Origin: Thermoflavimicrobium daqui | GTDB lineage: Bacteria; Bacillota; Bacilli; Thermoactinomycetales; Thermoactinomycetaceae | Length of the DNA stretch: 64,000 nucleotides | Reading direction: 5' to 3' | Assembly: GCF_003313465.1 (NCBI RefSeq) | Contig: NZ_KZ845668.1 | Span: forward strand, 152,206 to 216,205 | Shown here: positions 1-8,908 of the stretch, one piece after another | Layout of the letters: each line of letters opens with the position of its first letter | How positions within the stretch are numbered: the stretch's first letter is position 1 | Notes under the pieces: model-generated | What the model was told of the DNA's origin: nothing | Seen by the model: only the letters and a program-made list of their open reading frames with translations | Databases searched by the model: none | Made by a program: the position numbers and the translations under genes

Positions 1-855
1 GATTTTGTCTTCAATCGAAGGGCAATAACGTGGACCTGTTCCTTCAATCGCACCAGAATACATAGGAGCACGATGTAGGTTTTCCCGTATAAATTGATGT
101 GTACGCTCATTCGTATGAGTTAACCAACAAGGAAGTTGATCCATAATAAATTCCGTTGTCTCGTACGAAAAAGCACGTGGAACATCATCACCCGGCTGGA
201 TCTCCATCTGTTCTGTATCGATTGATTTACGGTTGATACGTGGTGGTGTTCCTGTTTTAAAGCGAACTGTCTCAAAACCTAACTCATGTAAATGATGCGC
301 TAAATTAATAGATGGTTGTTGATTATTAGGACCACTTTCATAAGATAAATCACCAATAATGATACGACCACGTAAGTAGGTTCCTGTAGTGAGAACGACT
401 GTTTTTGAGGAATATTGCGCACCTGTTCGAGTCACAACTCCTTTGCATTTCCCATCTTCTACTATAAAGTGTTCTACCATATTCTGATGAATTTCTAAAT
501 TAGGCTCCGTCTCCAGAGCGTGTTTCATCGCTTGCTGATAAAGTACTTTATCAGCTTGAGCGCGTAAGGCATATACCGCCGGACCCTTCCCTGTATTTAA
601 CATCCGCATTTGAATATGGGTTTTATCGATGACTTTAGCCATTTCCCCACCTAAAGCATCGATTTCCCGAACGACATGCCCTTTAGCTGGGCCACCGATA
701 GAAGGATTGCAAGGCATATAAGCGATTGTATCTAGACTAAGCGTGATTAATAAAGTTGAACATCCCATACGAGCAGCTGCTAAAGCTGCTTCACAACCAG
801 CATGACCAGCACCAATCACAATTACATCATATTCTCCCGCTGGATAGGTCATCAT
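1..855 (-). CDS. mnmG: tRNA uridine-5-carboxymethylaminomethyl modification enzyme MnmG (partial, 3' end outside window)
   Basis: FAD-dependent partner of MnmE. Together they install the cmnm5 group on U34 of tRNAs that read NNA/NNG codons. The visible N-terminal part is about 285 of roughly 630 residues. It starts at tandem ATG codons (855 or 852) just after a GGGGG-rich ribosome-binding site. The dinucleotide-binding GxGxxG motif ([12 protein letters not shown]) lies at about residues 12-23, followed by the family signature [14 protein letters not shown] and then TGTPPRI. The reading frame is open to the window edge and the rest lies upstream. mnmE sits about 100 bp away on the same strand, the usual mnmE-mnmG pairing near oriC in Bacillales. 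Identification is firm from the conserved motifs and the context. Confidence 0.95.
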   Translation of the reverse strand, partial: MMTYPAGEYDVIVIGAGHAGCEAALAAARMGCSTLLITLSLDTIAYMPCNPSIGGPAKGHVVREIDALGGEMAKVIDKTHIQMRMLNTGKGPAVYALRAQADKVLYQQAMKHALETEPNLEIHQNMVEHFIVEDGKCKGVVTRTGAQYSSKTVVLTTGTYLRGRIIIGDLSYESGPNNQQPSINLAHHLHELGFETVRFKTGTPPRINRKSIDTEQMEIQPGDDVPRAFSYETTEFIMDQLPCWLTHTNERTHQFIRENLHRAPMYSGAIEGTGPRYCPSIEDKI

Positions 856-957
856 CTCACCCCCAAATACATTGGTTGTAAACTTCGTATTTCTAAATAT
901 AAGCAAGTCTTTGGATCAAAAAATACAACATATTCCCATCGACTATCCTTACTATGA

Positions 958-2334
958 TTACTTACCAAGACAAAATTGGGAAAAAATCTGGTCTATCAAA
1001 TCCTCAGCTACAGCTTCTCCGATCACTTCACCCAAATATTGCCAAGCATTTTTCAAATCAATCTCAACCATATCTAAAGGCATTCCTGATTCAATTCCGT
1101 TCAATACTTCTTGTACACTCTTTTTTGCTTGAGTTAGCAAATGGATATGTCTGGTATTACTAACATAGGTCTGATCCGTCATTTCCATTTTACCCAAATA
1201 AAACAAACGAGCAATCGCTTCTTCTAGTTGATCAATTCCTTTTTCCTCTTTAATCGATGTAGTAATTAGTGGGGTTTCTCCAATCAATGATTGAACTTCT
1301 TCTAAGTCCAAGCGCCTTGGGAGGTCAACCTTATTTACGATCACGACTTTTGTATATCCTTGTAATAAACGAAGTAGTTTTCGATCATCATCGGTTAGAG
1401 GCTCTGCATAATTAAGTACAAGTAGCACTAAATCCGCCTGAGCAAGGGCTTCGCGAGAACGTTCTACTCCGATACGTTCTACGACATCCTCTGTTTCGCG
1501 AATTCCTGCTGTATCCAACAAGCGTAAGGGAATCCCACGTACATTGACATACTCTTCGATTACATCTCGCGTTGTTCCGGGTATTTCTGTTACAATTGCT
1601 TTGTTTTCTTGAGTCAATGTATTCATCAAAGAAGATTTCCCAACATTGGGACGCCCTACAATAACCGTAGCTATACCTTCTCGCAATATCTTCCCTTGAC
1701 GCGCTGTTTGTAATAACTGATCGATTTCTTTTAGAATGGACTCACAACGCTGGACTAAGTATTGACTGGTTAGTTCTTCTGCATCATATTCAGGATAGTC
1801 CACATTGACCGCTAGATGAGCAAGCGTCTCAACAATATCATGACGTAGACGGCGAATCATCCGTGATAAACGACCTTCCGCCTGTTGTATCGCTACTTTT
1901 GCTGCTTGATTGGTTTTTGATCGAATCAGATCAATCACAGCTTCAGCTTGAGATAAATCAATACGACCATTTAAAAAAGCCCGCTTCGTAAATTCACCCG
2001 GTTCCGCCAAACGCGCTCCTGAAAGAAGCAATGCTTCTAATGTAGCTTGTACAGGAATCATCCCACCATGACAACTAATTTCTACTACATCTTCCCGTGT
2101 AAAAGTACGGGGGGAACGCATGACGGTAACTAATACCTCATCAATCCGCTCTTTCGTTTGAGGATGAACAATATGCCCATATTGCACTGTATGTGTAGGA
2201 ACATTCTCCAAATTATTTTTCCCATGATATATTTGATCCGCAATCGGTATCGCTTCGGGACCGCTAACACGAATAATAGCGATTCCACCTTCACCAGGTG
2301 GAGTAGAAATTGCGGCAATTGTATCGGTTTCCAT
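958..2334 (-). CDS. mnmE: tRNA modification GTPase MnmE
   Basis: GTPase partner of MnmG in wobble-uridine modification. The 458 residues are normal for the family. The N-terminal tetrahydrofolate-binding domain covers about residues 1-118, followed by a helical domain. The inserted G domain has G1 GRPNVGKSS near residue 228, then GTTRD, LLDTAG and NKVD. The C-terminus is FCLGK, carrying the conserved CxGK cysteine needed for the modification reaction. The ATG start has a GAGGTGA site six bases upstream. The gap to mnmG is short. A strong terminator separates it from the upstream jag gene, so it probably has its own promoter. Confidence 0.97.
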   Translation of the reverse strand: METDTIAAISTPPGEGGIAIIRVSGPEAIPIADQIYHGKNNLENVPTHTVQYGHIVHPQTKERIDEVLVTVMRSPRTFTREDVVEISCHGGMIPVQATLEALLLSGARLAEPGEFTKRAFLNGRIDLSQAEAVIDLIRSKTNQAAKVAIQQAEGRLSRMIRRLRHDIVETLAHLAVNVDYPEYDAEELTSQYLVQRCESILKEIDQLLQTARQGKILREGIATVIVGRPNVGKSSLMNTLTQENKAIVTEIPGTTRDVIEEYVNVRGIPLRLLDTAGIRETEDVVERIGVERSREALAQADLVLLVLNYAEPLTDDDRKLLRLLQGYTKVVIVNKVDLPRRLDLEEVQSLIGETPLITTSIKEEKGIDQLEEAIARLFYLGKMEMTDQTYVSNTRHIHLLTQAKKSVQEVLNGIESGMPLDMVEIDLKNAWQYLGEVIGEAVAEDLIDQIFSQFCLGK

Positions 2335-2535
2335 TCTTTCACCTCAAAGGCCTCTTCACTTTTTCATTCATCATATCATACACATATAACCCAATCAAAA
2401 AAACTCTCCAAACAGAGAGTTTCAGGGATAAATTTCCTACAGAAAACCAAATAGTGAAAACGAAATTTTATAGGCTATGCATAAGCCGGGTTTTCCCTTT
2501 CAAGTAAAACAAACTTTATAACATGATTATTTCCA

Positions 2536-2600
2536 TTTTTAAAAAGGGTTTCTCTTAAGACAAATAGTCATTCATATATTGCTTTAAGAAAAACCCTTCT
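2536..2600 (-). terminator. Rho-independent terminator after jag
   Basis: Inverted repeat of about 16 bp, arms 2544-2559 and 2582-2598 with one mismatch. On the minus strand it is followed by a T-rich run at 2536-2545. It lies a few bases beyond the jag stop codon and closes the rpmH-rnpA-yidD-yidC-jag cluster. Confidence 0.8.
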
Positions 2601-2605
2601 ATTAC

Positions 2606-3268
2606 TTAACTATCCCTTTTACTTTGCAACCCTAACTTAACATTCACTACCACATAACGAAATGGTTCTACACCTTCACTACGAGTAGTGATTCTCTTCA
2701 TCCCTTGTAAAGTTTGATGAATAATTTTACGATCCATAGCTGGCATGGGTTCTAAAGACGCCGATTGATGAGTTTGAAGTACACGGTCAGCTACGCGATG
2801 GGCTAGCAATTCCAGCGATTTTACCCTACGCTCACGGTATCCATCCACATCGAGAATAAAACGGCGTTTATCCCGAAATTTCTCCACATGACGATTAGCT
2901 ACTAATTCGCTCAAAAACTGAAGTGAAGCAATTCTTGATCCTTGTTTACCGATAAGAGGGGCTAAATCGGATCCTTCAAGCCCTAGTACAACGGGTTTTT
3001 TTCGCCCACCTTGATCTTTTATCGTTACCTTGACATCAAATCCCAATTGCTTAACTACTTGTTCCACAAATATAATTGCTTCCTCAACAGGATCAACTAA
3101 ACACTTCACTTCTACCTTTGCATCACGAGTACCAAATAAACCAAAAAAACCCTTGCTTGGTTGCTCCAAGACATCAATCGTTACTTTATCACGCGTTGTG
3201 TTTAATTGTTCTAAAGCAGATGCAACCGCCAATTCAATGGTTTTGGCTTGTACAACTACTTTATTCAA
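2606..3268 (-). CDS. jag: RNA-binding protein Jag/KhpB (SpoIIIJ-associated)
   Basis: RNA-binding protein linked to cell-envelope growth control and, in spore formers, to SpoIIIJ. Three domains in order: Jag_N (about residues 3-52, ending with the conserved KGFFGLFG), a KH domain with an IGKQGSRI loop (about 104-111), and an R3H domain at the C-terminus (MDRKIIHQTL and RITTRSEG). The start is TTG at 3268 behind a GGAGGG site located within the end of yidC. The TTGA overlap with the yidC stop codon indicates translational coupling. 220 residues is typical for the family. Confidence 0.95.
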   Translation of the reverse strand: MNKVVVQAKTIELAVASALEQLNTTRDKVTIDVLEQPSKGFFGLFGTRDAKVEVKCLVDPVEEAIIFVEQVVKQLGFDVKVTIKDQGGRKKPVVLGLEGSDLAPLIGKQGSRIASLQFLSELVANRHVEKFRDKRRFILDVDGYRERRVKSLELLAHRVADRVLQTHQSASLEPMPAMDRKIIHQTLQGMKRITTRSEGVEPFRYVVVNVKLGLQSKRDS

Positions 3269-4044
3269 CGGGTAGCGCCCTCCTGAACTAATTTACGCTT
3301 TAACGGATTAAAGATCAATAAATATTGTAAGATATAGATTGCATTACCATATACCCAGTATAAAGATAAAGCTGAAGCAAATTGATATGCCAAGATAGCG
3401 ATCATCACAGGGAATACCCACATCATAATCTTATTCATTTGTGCTTGTTGCGGATTATCTACTCCTGCTTGTGACACAATAAATTGGATATAGGTTGTTG
3501 CCGCTGCAAGTAGCGGTAATATCAAATAAGGATCCGGTTTACCTAACTGTAACCATAAGAAATTGGAGTCTGCAATATGAGGATTCCGTACAATCGCTTG
3601 GTAAAAGGCGATTAAGATAGGGAATTGAATAATCATTGGCAAACAGCCTGAAGCAGGATTATATCCATGCGTTTGATATAACTTCAACATTTCTTGCTGC
3701 ATTTGCTGTGGATTGTTTTTATATTTATCTTGTAACTTTTTCATTTTAGGTTGGAGCTTTTTAAGTGCTTCCATGCTTTTTATTTGCTTCCAATATAGTG
3801 GCGCAATAATAAATCGAACAATTAGGGTGACGACCAAAATCGATAACCCATAGTTACCGAGTACCCCTTCAAACCAGTCCAATAAATCTGACATTGGTAT
3901 AACCAAAAATTTATCCCAAAAACCGCCATTTACGCGATCTTTCTCTGTAATATGGGACATATTTGGAGAACATCCTGCTACCATCACAACCGCCATAACA
4001 AGCAGAAAAATGAGAGCAATTTTATTACGCCGCCGCTTTTGCAA
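3265..4044 (-). CDS. yidC: Membrane protein insertase YidC/SpoIIIJ (lipoprotein)
   Basis: Inserts membrane proteins with or without SecYEG; spore formers use the SpoIIIJ paralogue for forespore sigma-G activation. The N-terminus has a lipoprotein signal with lipobox VAGC and a probable acylated Cys25. The conserved 60KD_IMP core of five membrane spans follows, with GCLPMIIQFPI in the middle and a basic tail. The start is TTG at 4044 with AAAGGAGG eight bases upstream. 259 residues is normal for Gram-positive YidC. It overlaps jag by four bases. Whether it is the vegetative or sporulation copy cannot be decided here, but the neighbouring jag fits SpoIIIJ. Confidence 0.96.
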   Translation of the reverse strand: MQKRRRNKIALIFLLVMAVVMVAGCSPNMSHITEKDRVNGGFWDKFLVIPMSDLLDWFEGVLGNYGLSILVVTLIVRFIIAPLYWKQIKSMEALKKLQPKMKKLQDKYKNNPQQMQQEMLKLYQTHGYNPASGCLPMIIQFPILIAFYQAIVRNPHIADSNFLWLQLGKPDPYLILPLLAAATTYIQFIVSQAGVDNPQQAQMNKIMMWVFPVMIAILAYQFASALSLYWVYGNAIYILQYLLIFNPLKRKLVQEGATR

Positions 4045-4078
4045 TAATAACGCCTCCTTTAATATAAGATTATCTATA

Positions 4079-4324
4079 TTAACCGTTTACTTTTGTTTTT
4101 TGTTTCTCCTTCTTTTCAGGAACTAGATCAATTCCACCTGGATGAAATGGATGGCACTTTAAAATCCTCTTCAATGTATACCAACCACCTCGCCAAAAAC
4201 CATGGCGTTCAATTGCGATTAAACCATATGTTGAACATGTTGGATAAAAACGACAAACAGGCGGTTTAAACGGAGAAATAAATTTACGATAAAATCGAAT
4301 AAGTGCTAAAGCGAGTTGTTTCAT
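4079..4324 (-). CDS. yidD: Membrane protein insertion efficiency factor YidD
   Basis: Small amphipathic peripheral membrane protein that assists YidC-dependent insertion. The 81 residues carry the family signature: [38 protein letters not shown] and HPGGIDLVP. The ATG start has a GGTGGG site. It lies between rnpA and yidC, the standard rpmH-rnpA-yidD-yidC order. Identity is clear. Confidence 0.95.
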   Translation of the reverse strand: MKQLALALIRFYRKFISPFKPPVCRFYPTCSTYGLIAIERHGFWRGGWYTLKRILKCHPFHPGGIDLVPEKKEKQKTKVNG

Positions 4325-4352
4325 ATTCCCACCCCATTTGACCTTTAGCAGA

Positions 4353-4414
4353 TGCTACATCATTTCAATACTCTGTCGGATCTAATCGGTTTCTCTTTTA
4401 TGAAATGATGCAAC
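4353..4414 (-). other. Inverted repeat between rnpA and yidD
   Basis: Two arms (about 4357-4366 and 4401-4410, CATCATTTCA/TGAAATGATG, with partial pairing beyond) enclose a 34-base loop in the 94-bp gap between rnpA and yidD. There is no T-run, so a terminator is unlikely. A transcript-processing or spacer stem is possible. Confidence 0.4.
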
Positions 4415-4418
4415 TTGC

Positions 4419-4781
4419 TTATTTTTTATCTTGAGGGGGTTCACTTACAAATAATCGTGCGCGGCGAAAAACATGCCGTAAACTAGATTTTACTTGATCA
4501 TACGACATATTCGCAACAGGATTTCGGGCAATCACTACAATATCCGCCTGTGACTTGATATGTTCCATCCAATGTCTAGAAACTTCCTTAATTAGCCGCT
4601 TAACCCGATTCCGTACGACTGCGTTACCTACCTTGCGACTTACGGATATACCTAGCCGAGCAGGTCCGCTTTCTGACCGTTTCGCAACATATACAACAAA
4701 CTGCCGATTCGCAACGGATCTCCCTGCACGAAATACTCGACGAAAATCATTTCGCCTTTTCAGACGATATACGCGCTGCAA
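4419..4781 (-). CDS. rnpA: Ribonuclease P protein component
   Basis: Protein subunit of RNase P, which matures tRNA 5' ends. The 120 residues begin MQRVYRLKRRNDFRRVF. The family core (RLGISVSRKVGNAVVRNRVKRLIKE, cited here by its parts RLGISVSRKVG and RNRVKRLIKE) covers about residues 42-68. The start is TTG at 4779-4781 behind GGAAGGAG. It follows rpmH on the same strand. A terminator between them would attenuate transcription and give more L34 than RnpA. Confidence 0.96.
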   Translation of the reverse strand: MQRVYRLKRRNDFRRVFRAGRSVANRQFVVYVAKRSESGPARLGISVSRKVGNAVVRNRVKRLIKEVSRHWMEHIKSQADIVVIARNPVANMSYDQVKSSLRHVFRRARLFVSEPPQDKK

Positions 4782-4883
4782 AGGTATACTCCTTCCTATG
4801 AACCTCTGTCTATTTCTCTCAATTATAGGGAAAAAATAAACAGATTAAACCAAATCACCTTTCTATCTTACTTTCATACATAG

Positions 4884-4910
4884 GAAAAAAGGCCACAGAG
4901 TAAGTGGCCT
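4884..4910 (-). terminator. Terminator/attenuator between rpmH and rnpA
   Basis: Perfect GGCCAC/GTGGCC stem (4891-4909) with a seven-base loop. On the minus strand it is followed by TTTTTT (4885-4890). It lies directly after the rpmH stop codon and before rnpA, so read-through is needed for rnpA unless rnpA has its own promoter. Confidence 0.8.
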
Positions 4911-4917
4911 GGTCACC

Positions 4918-5052
4918 TTAAGCAGATAAAACTTTTCTTCCTTTTCTTCTACGGTTACGTAATACTTTGCGGCCATTTTTCGTGCTCATGCGAGCGCGAA
5001 AACCGTGTACATTTTTACGTTTACGTTTACTAGGTTGATAAGTACGTTTCAT
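4918..5052 (-). CDS. rpmH: 50S ribosomal protein L34
   Basis: Ribosomal protein of the large subunit, 44 residues: starts [19 protein letters not shown], ends VLSA, with the usual very basic composition. It is too short for a long-ORF search but is unmistakable. The ATG at 5052 has an AGGTGA Shine-Dalgarno sequence that is predicted to be paired inside the upstream leader structure (see the leader entry). A consensus promoter lies at 5189-5218. Confidence 0.97.
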   Translation of the reverse strand: MKRTYQPSKRKRKNVHGFRARMSTKNGRKVLRNRRRKGRKVLSA

Positions 5053-5055
5053 ATT

Positions 5056-5140
5056 ATTCACCTGGTGATCCTTAGCTTTCTCATGCATGTAAGCTAAGGT
5101 GAACCGGATCGGATAAAGATCCGACTGCGCCCCAGGTAAC
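5056..5140 (-). promoter_or_regulatory. Structured rpmH 5' leader with sequestered Shine-Dalgarno (candidate r-protein leader)
   Basis: Read on the minus strand, an outer stem (5139-5132 with 5065-5058, TTACCTGG/CCAGGTGA, one G-U) closes a junction holding two hairpins: CGGATC/GATCCG (5105-5110 and 5118-5123) and a perfect nine-base stem CCTTAGCTT/AAGCTAAGG (5070-5078 and 5091-5099). The 3' outer strand contains the AGGTGA ribosome-binding site of rpmH. The pairing is seen in the sequence; a regulatory role is inferred. Confidence 0.55.
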
Positions 5141-5188
5141 CTCCCTTCTATATCATGCGTTCATCAATACCCGACGACAATCTATAAC

Positions 5189-5218
5189 ATTATACCGAGT
5201 TTAAAGTAAAAATGTCAA
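5189..5218 (-). promoter_or_regulatory. rpmH operon promoter
   Basis: On the minus strand, consensus -35 TTGACA (5213-5218), an 18-bp spacer and consensus -10 TATAAT (5189-5194). The predicted transcript starts near 5182, giving a leader of about 130 bases before rpmH. Confidence 0.85.
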
Positions 5219-5239
5219 GAAACCCTTATGCTCTAAGGG

Positions 5240-5880
5240 ATAAGCATGTGGATAAATTTTCAACCTGCTTTCGAAAATCCTTTATGTAATTAACCTTTTC
5301 ATAAACATATACAAAACGTGTACTTTCTGTTGATACATCCAATTTTCCTTTTCTGGTTAAACGAAAGGTTTGATTTTTACACAACAGAAAGGAAATCACA
5401 AATCTAGAAAAATGGTACGTGGCGGATTAAGAGGGGCACTTCAACTTAAAATAAAGAGACTAAAGTTATCCACATGTTTATAACCTGAGGATTCCCCATC
5501 TCCTTATGTGGATAACTTATCGTAATTATCCCCATCCACATGTGGATAATTTTTGCGCATCGGAAACTTTTTACACATCTTATCCAAAGATTATCCACTG
5601 GTTATCCACAGTATTCAGGGGTGTGGATAAAAAAAATCCACATCCTTGTGGATTGTGGATAACTTTCCATTTCTCATTGTAAATACTGGGATAATTTGAT
5701 ATTCTATTGTTGCTTTATCAGTGGATAACTCACTTGTTCACAAACACTTATCCACAACTGTGGATAAGTGTTTGATTATTTATTCACATCCCTGTGGAAA
5801 ATATTTTAGACAAGGTGTGGATGATGTGAATAAGTCATTTTTACTCTTTATTATCATCATTAAACCTTGTGGATAAATTA
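5240..5880. other. oriC: oriC, upstream sub-region (incA/B-like): DnaA-box cluster before dnaA
   Basis: The roughly 690-bp gap between the rpmH promoter and dnaA contains about twelve exact matches to TTATNCACA on both strands: 5247, 5466, 5507, 5541, 5602, 5622, 5654, 5748, 5759, 5780, 5825 and 5868. It also has several one-mismatch boxes. The boxes at 5748-5756 and 5759-5767 form an inverted pair with 10-bp arms and a 2-base spacer. The last box touches the dnaA leader, so autoregulation by DnaA is likely. No other gene is seen here. Confidence 0.93.
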
Positions 5881-5914
5881 TTTATATCATCTAGCTGAGA
5901 AAGGAGGAGAATGG

Positions 5915-7240
5915 GTGGAACATGTTCAAGAGCTATGGGCCAAGACACTGAAGGTATTGCAAGAGCAAGTTAGCAAGCCTAGTTTTGAGACTTGGTTCAA
6001 AGCTACCGAAGCCACCGACTTCCAGAACAACACGTTAACTGTTACAACACCCAATGAATTTTCCCGCGATTGGCTAGAATCTCGCTATGCCAATATGATT
6101 CGTTCCACACTACAAGCAATGACGGGGACAAACATCAAAATCAAGTTTGTCATACCAGAAAACGCTAATAAAAAAACCGCTGAAGCCGAAGTAGTTGAAA
6201 TAGCTCCCCCACAATCTCAGTTAAATCCGCGTTATACCTTCGATACCTTTGTCATTGGTTCTGGAAATCGCTTTGCTCATGCTGCATCATTAGCTGTCGC
6301 AGAAGCACCTGCTAAAGCATATAATCCACTATTTATCTATGGTGGTGTTGGGCTTGGCAAAACCCATCTGATGCATGCGATCGGTCACTATGTACAAGAT
6401 CACTCGTTATCTAGCCGAGTTGTTTATTTGTCTTCTGAAAAATTTACTAATGAATTTATCAACGCAATTCGAGACAATAAAGCAGATCACTTTCGTAACA
6501 AATATCGATCGGTGGATGTCTTGCTAATTGATGATATTCAATTCTTAGCTGGAAAAGAACAAACACAAGAGGAATTTTTCCACACTTTTAACGCATTACA
6601 TGAGGAAAACAAACAAATTATTATCTCAAGCGACCGCCCACCCAAAGAAATTGATAACTTGGAAGATCGACTGCGTTCTCGATTTGAATGGGGATTGATC
6701 ACAGATGTCCAACCCCCAGATTTAGAAACACGGATTGCTATTTTACGAAAAAAGGCGATTGCTGATAATCTAGATGTCCCTAGTGAAGTCTTAGCATATG
6801 TAGCAAATCATGTAGATACCAATATTCGTGAGCTTGAAGGGGCTCTAATCCGAGTGGTTGCTTATTCAGCTCTGATGAACCAGTCCATCAGCACCGAATT
6901 AGCCAAAGAAGCTTTAAAAGATATTATCTCTAATTCTGCTCCTCGTGTAGTAGGTATTCAGCATATCCAGCAAGAAGTATGTAATTACTATCGATTGCGT
7001 GTTGAGGATTTAAAAAGTAAAAAGAGAACCAAAACAGTTGCATTCCCTAGACAAATCGCCATGTATTTATGTCGCGAACTAACTGATTACTCCCTTCCAA
7101 AAATAGGAGAGGACTTCGGAGGGCGTGATCATACAACTGTTATTCATGCTCATGAAAAAATTAGTCGCATGTTGAAAAATGATCCACAATTGCAACATGT
7201 AATGAAAGAATTGAAAAAGAGAATTACTCGTGGTTTATAA
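5915..7240 (+). CDS. dnaA: Chromosomal replication initiator protein DnaA
   Basis: AAA+ initiator that binds the DnaA boxes and unwinds oriC. The start is GTG at 5915 behind AAAGGAGG. The frame extends further upstream, but the family N-terminus ([23 protein letters not shown]) begins here, giving 441 residues. Domain I is at about 1-85. Domain III has Walker A GGVGLGKT (143-150), Walker [10 protein letters not shown] and the RSRFEWGL box VII region. Domain IV at the C-terminus carries the DNA-binding signature [12 protein letters not shown]. DnaA boxes flank the gene on both sides. Confidence 0.98.
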   Translation: MEHVQELWAKTLKVLQEQVSKPSFETWFKATEATDFQNNTLTVTTPNEFSRDWLESRYANMIRSTLQAMTGTNIKIKFVIPENANKKTAEAEVVEIAPPQSQLNPRYTFDTFVIGSGNRFAHAASLAVAEAPAKAYNPLFIYGGVGLGKTHLMHAIGHYVQDHSLSSRVVYLSSEKFTNEFINAIRDNKADHFRNKYRSVDVLLIDDIQFLAGKEQTQEEFFHTFNALHEENKQIIISSDRPPKEIDNLEDRLRSRFEWGLITDVQPPDLETRIAILRKKAIADNLDVPSEVLAYVANHVDTNIRELEGALIRVVAYSALMNQSISTELAKEALKDIISNSAPRVVGIQHIQQEVCNYYRLRVEDLKSKKRTKTVAFPRQIAMYLCRELTDYSLPKIGEDFGGRDHTTVIHAHEKISRMLKNDPQLQHVMKELKKRITRGL

Positions 7241-7254
7241 ACAGGGGATTGTGT

Positions 7255-7455
7255 AAACTGTGGATAACTTGTACTCACTTATACACATGTTTTACACAGC
7301 CAATTCATATGGTATATCTGGGATAGACCCACTTATCCACAATATCCACAGCCCCTACTACTACTATTACTATTATTATTATTAAATATAAATAAAAAAG
7401 AGCACTCATTTTTCACTTTTTCATTTGTTTTTTTATCGCTTCACTTATCCACAAA
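7255..7455. other. oriC: oriC, downstream sub-region (incC-like): DnaA boxes, spacer and DnaA-trio unwinding element
   Basis: Between dnaA and dnaN are DnaA boxes at 7259 (minus), 7279, 7333 and 7445 (plus), and a one-mismatch box near 7342. Directly after the box pair comes a short GCCCC spacer (7351-7355). Then come nine consecutive TAC/TAT triplets at 7356-7382 and an A/T-only tract. This box-spacer-trinucleotide layout is that of the B. subtilis DnaA-trio basal unwinding system. The match is by pattern and unwinding itself is inferred. Confidence 0.88.
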
Positions 7456-7490
7456 AAATTGGGGATAGATTTAGCTTAAGGAGGATTTTC

Positions 7491-8660
7491 ATGGAACTGT
7501 CTACTATTCATTCCGCATCTATCCAAATGAAACTTACAATTGCTAAATCAGCGCTTGTTGAAGCTGTTTCACAAGTATCAAAAGCTGTATCTAGTAAAAC
7601 AACCATACCCATCTTAACGGGAATTAAAGTATCTGTAGATGAAGAAGGTCTTACCTTAACAGGAAGTAATTCAGACATTACCATCTCTGTGCGCGTACCC
7701 AGAAAAGTAGAGGATAAAGAACAAGTAACTGTAGAAAAAACAGGGGATATTGTTTTACCAGGGAAGATTTTCGGCGATATTGTACGTAAGTTACCTGGTG
7801 ATAAAGTGGAATGGATGGTAAATGATCGCTTTCAGACAATTATCCGTTCTGAACAAGCAGAATTTCAACTAAATGGGCTCAATCCTGAAGAATATCCAAG
7901 ACTTCCTAAGCTTCCACGTGAACAAGTTTTTACCATGCCTGCTGATCTTTTAAAATCAATCATTCGACAGACCGTATTTGCTGTAGCTACCAATGAAGCC
8001 CGAGGAATCCTTACTGGTGTACAATGGCAATTGGACTCAGGTGTACTTACTTGTGTAGCAACAGATAGTCACCGTTTATCTCGTCGTCAAGTTGAAGTGG
8101 AAGGCTCAGAAGACTTGGTTTTAAGAAATGTTGTTATCCCTGGAAAGAGCATGAATGAATTGGCCAAAACTTTAGCTGATAGTTCAGGTTATGTTGATAT
8201 GATTGTGGCAGACAATCAAATTTTGATCAAAAATAATCATCTTGAGTTTTACTCCCGTTTACTTGAAGGAGTTTATCCAGATACCAATCGTGTAATCCCG
8301 AAAAATGGAGAAACCAACTTAGTCACATCGACTAAAGAATTGTTACAATCTGTTGAGAGAGCTTCACTTATTACCAGAGAAGGTCGAGATAATGTGATAA
8401 AATGGACTATAAATGACGGGAAGGTTCAAGTTACATCTACTGCGCAAGATATTGGAAGTGTTACAGAAGAAGTGGTAGCTAAAGTAACGGGTCCGGATCT
8501 AAGTATTTCATTTAACGCTCGGTACATGATTGAAGCCTTACGATCGATTGACAGTGAATCACTTCGCATTCAATTTACAGGTGTGATGACGCCATTTATC
8601 ATCCAACCAGCAGATCGAGACGATTCCCTTCACTTAATCGTGCCTATCCGGACCCGCTAA
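7491..8660 (+). CDS. dnaN: DNA polymerase III beta sliding clamp
   Basis: Ring-shaped processivity clamp of the replicative polymerase. The start is ATG at 7491 with AAGGAGG six bases upstream, giving 389 residues. Conserved homology begins slightly later, at MKLTIAKSALVEAV (residue 13), with a second ATG there. Characteristic segments are SSKTTIPILTGI, ATDSHRLSRR and the C-terminal FIIQPADRD. It follows dnaA as in nearly all Bacillales. Confidence 0.97.
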   Translation: MELSTIHSASIQMKLTIAKSALVEAVSQVSKAVSSKTTIPILTGIKVSVDEEGLTLTGSNSDITISVRVPRKVEDKEQVTVEKTGDIVLPGKIFGDIVRKLPGDKVEWMVNDRFQTIIRSEQAEFQLNGLNPEEYPRLPKLPREQVFTMPADLLKSIIRQTVFAVATNEARGILTGVQWQLDSGVLTCVATDSHRLSRRQVEVEGSEDLVLRNVVIPGKSMNELAKTLADSSGYVDMIVADNQILIKNNHLEFYSRLLEGVYPDTNRVIPKNGETNLVTSTKELLQSVERASLITREGRDNVIKWTINDGKVQVTSTAQDIGSVTEEVVAKVTGPDLSISFNARYMIEALRSIDSESLRIQFTGVMTPFIIQPADRDDSLHLIVPIRTR

Positions 8661-8680
8661 ACCGAGGAAGGAAGTCGAAA

Positions 8681-8896
8681 ATGAAAAAAGTAAAAATAGA
8701 TGGTCCGTATATTACACTGGGCCAGTTATTAAAAAAAATAGATTTGATCGATAGTGGGGGACAAGCAAGGATTTTTCTCGATATGACTGAAGTAAAAGTG
8801 AATGGTGAGCATGAGCTAAGACGGGGTAGAAAGATTTATCCACAAGATATTGTGGATATTGCAGGTCACGGAAAAATGCATATTATCCAGGTGTAG
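8681..8896 (+). CDS. yaaA: S4-domain protein YaaA/RlbA
   Basis: Small S4-type RNA-binding protein (71 residues), implicated in ribosome assembly in related bacteria. The S4 fold is recognisable from ITLGQLLKKIDLIDSGGQA followed by FLDMTEVKVNGEHELRRGRKI. It sits between dnaN (20 bp upstream) and recF (12 bp downstream), its normal place. An exact DnaA box at 8836-8844 lies inside the coding sequence. Confidence 0.9.
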   Translation: MKKVKIDGPYITLGQLLKKIDLIDSGGQARIFLDMTEVKVNGEHELRRGRKIYPQDIVDIAGHGKMHIIQV

Positions 8897-8908
8897 GAGG
8901 GCACTTAC

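Noticed and set aside
5240..5880. Repeated TTATCCACA motifs resembling a CRISPR-like or satellite repeat
   Set aside because: Repeats are 9 bp, occur in both orientations and have irregular spacing around dnaA. They are DnaA boxes of oriC.
8836..8844. DnaA box inside yaaA (and one inside gyrB near 10476)
   Set aside because: Single boxes within conserved coding sequence; not treated as regulatory sites.
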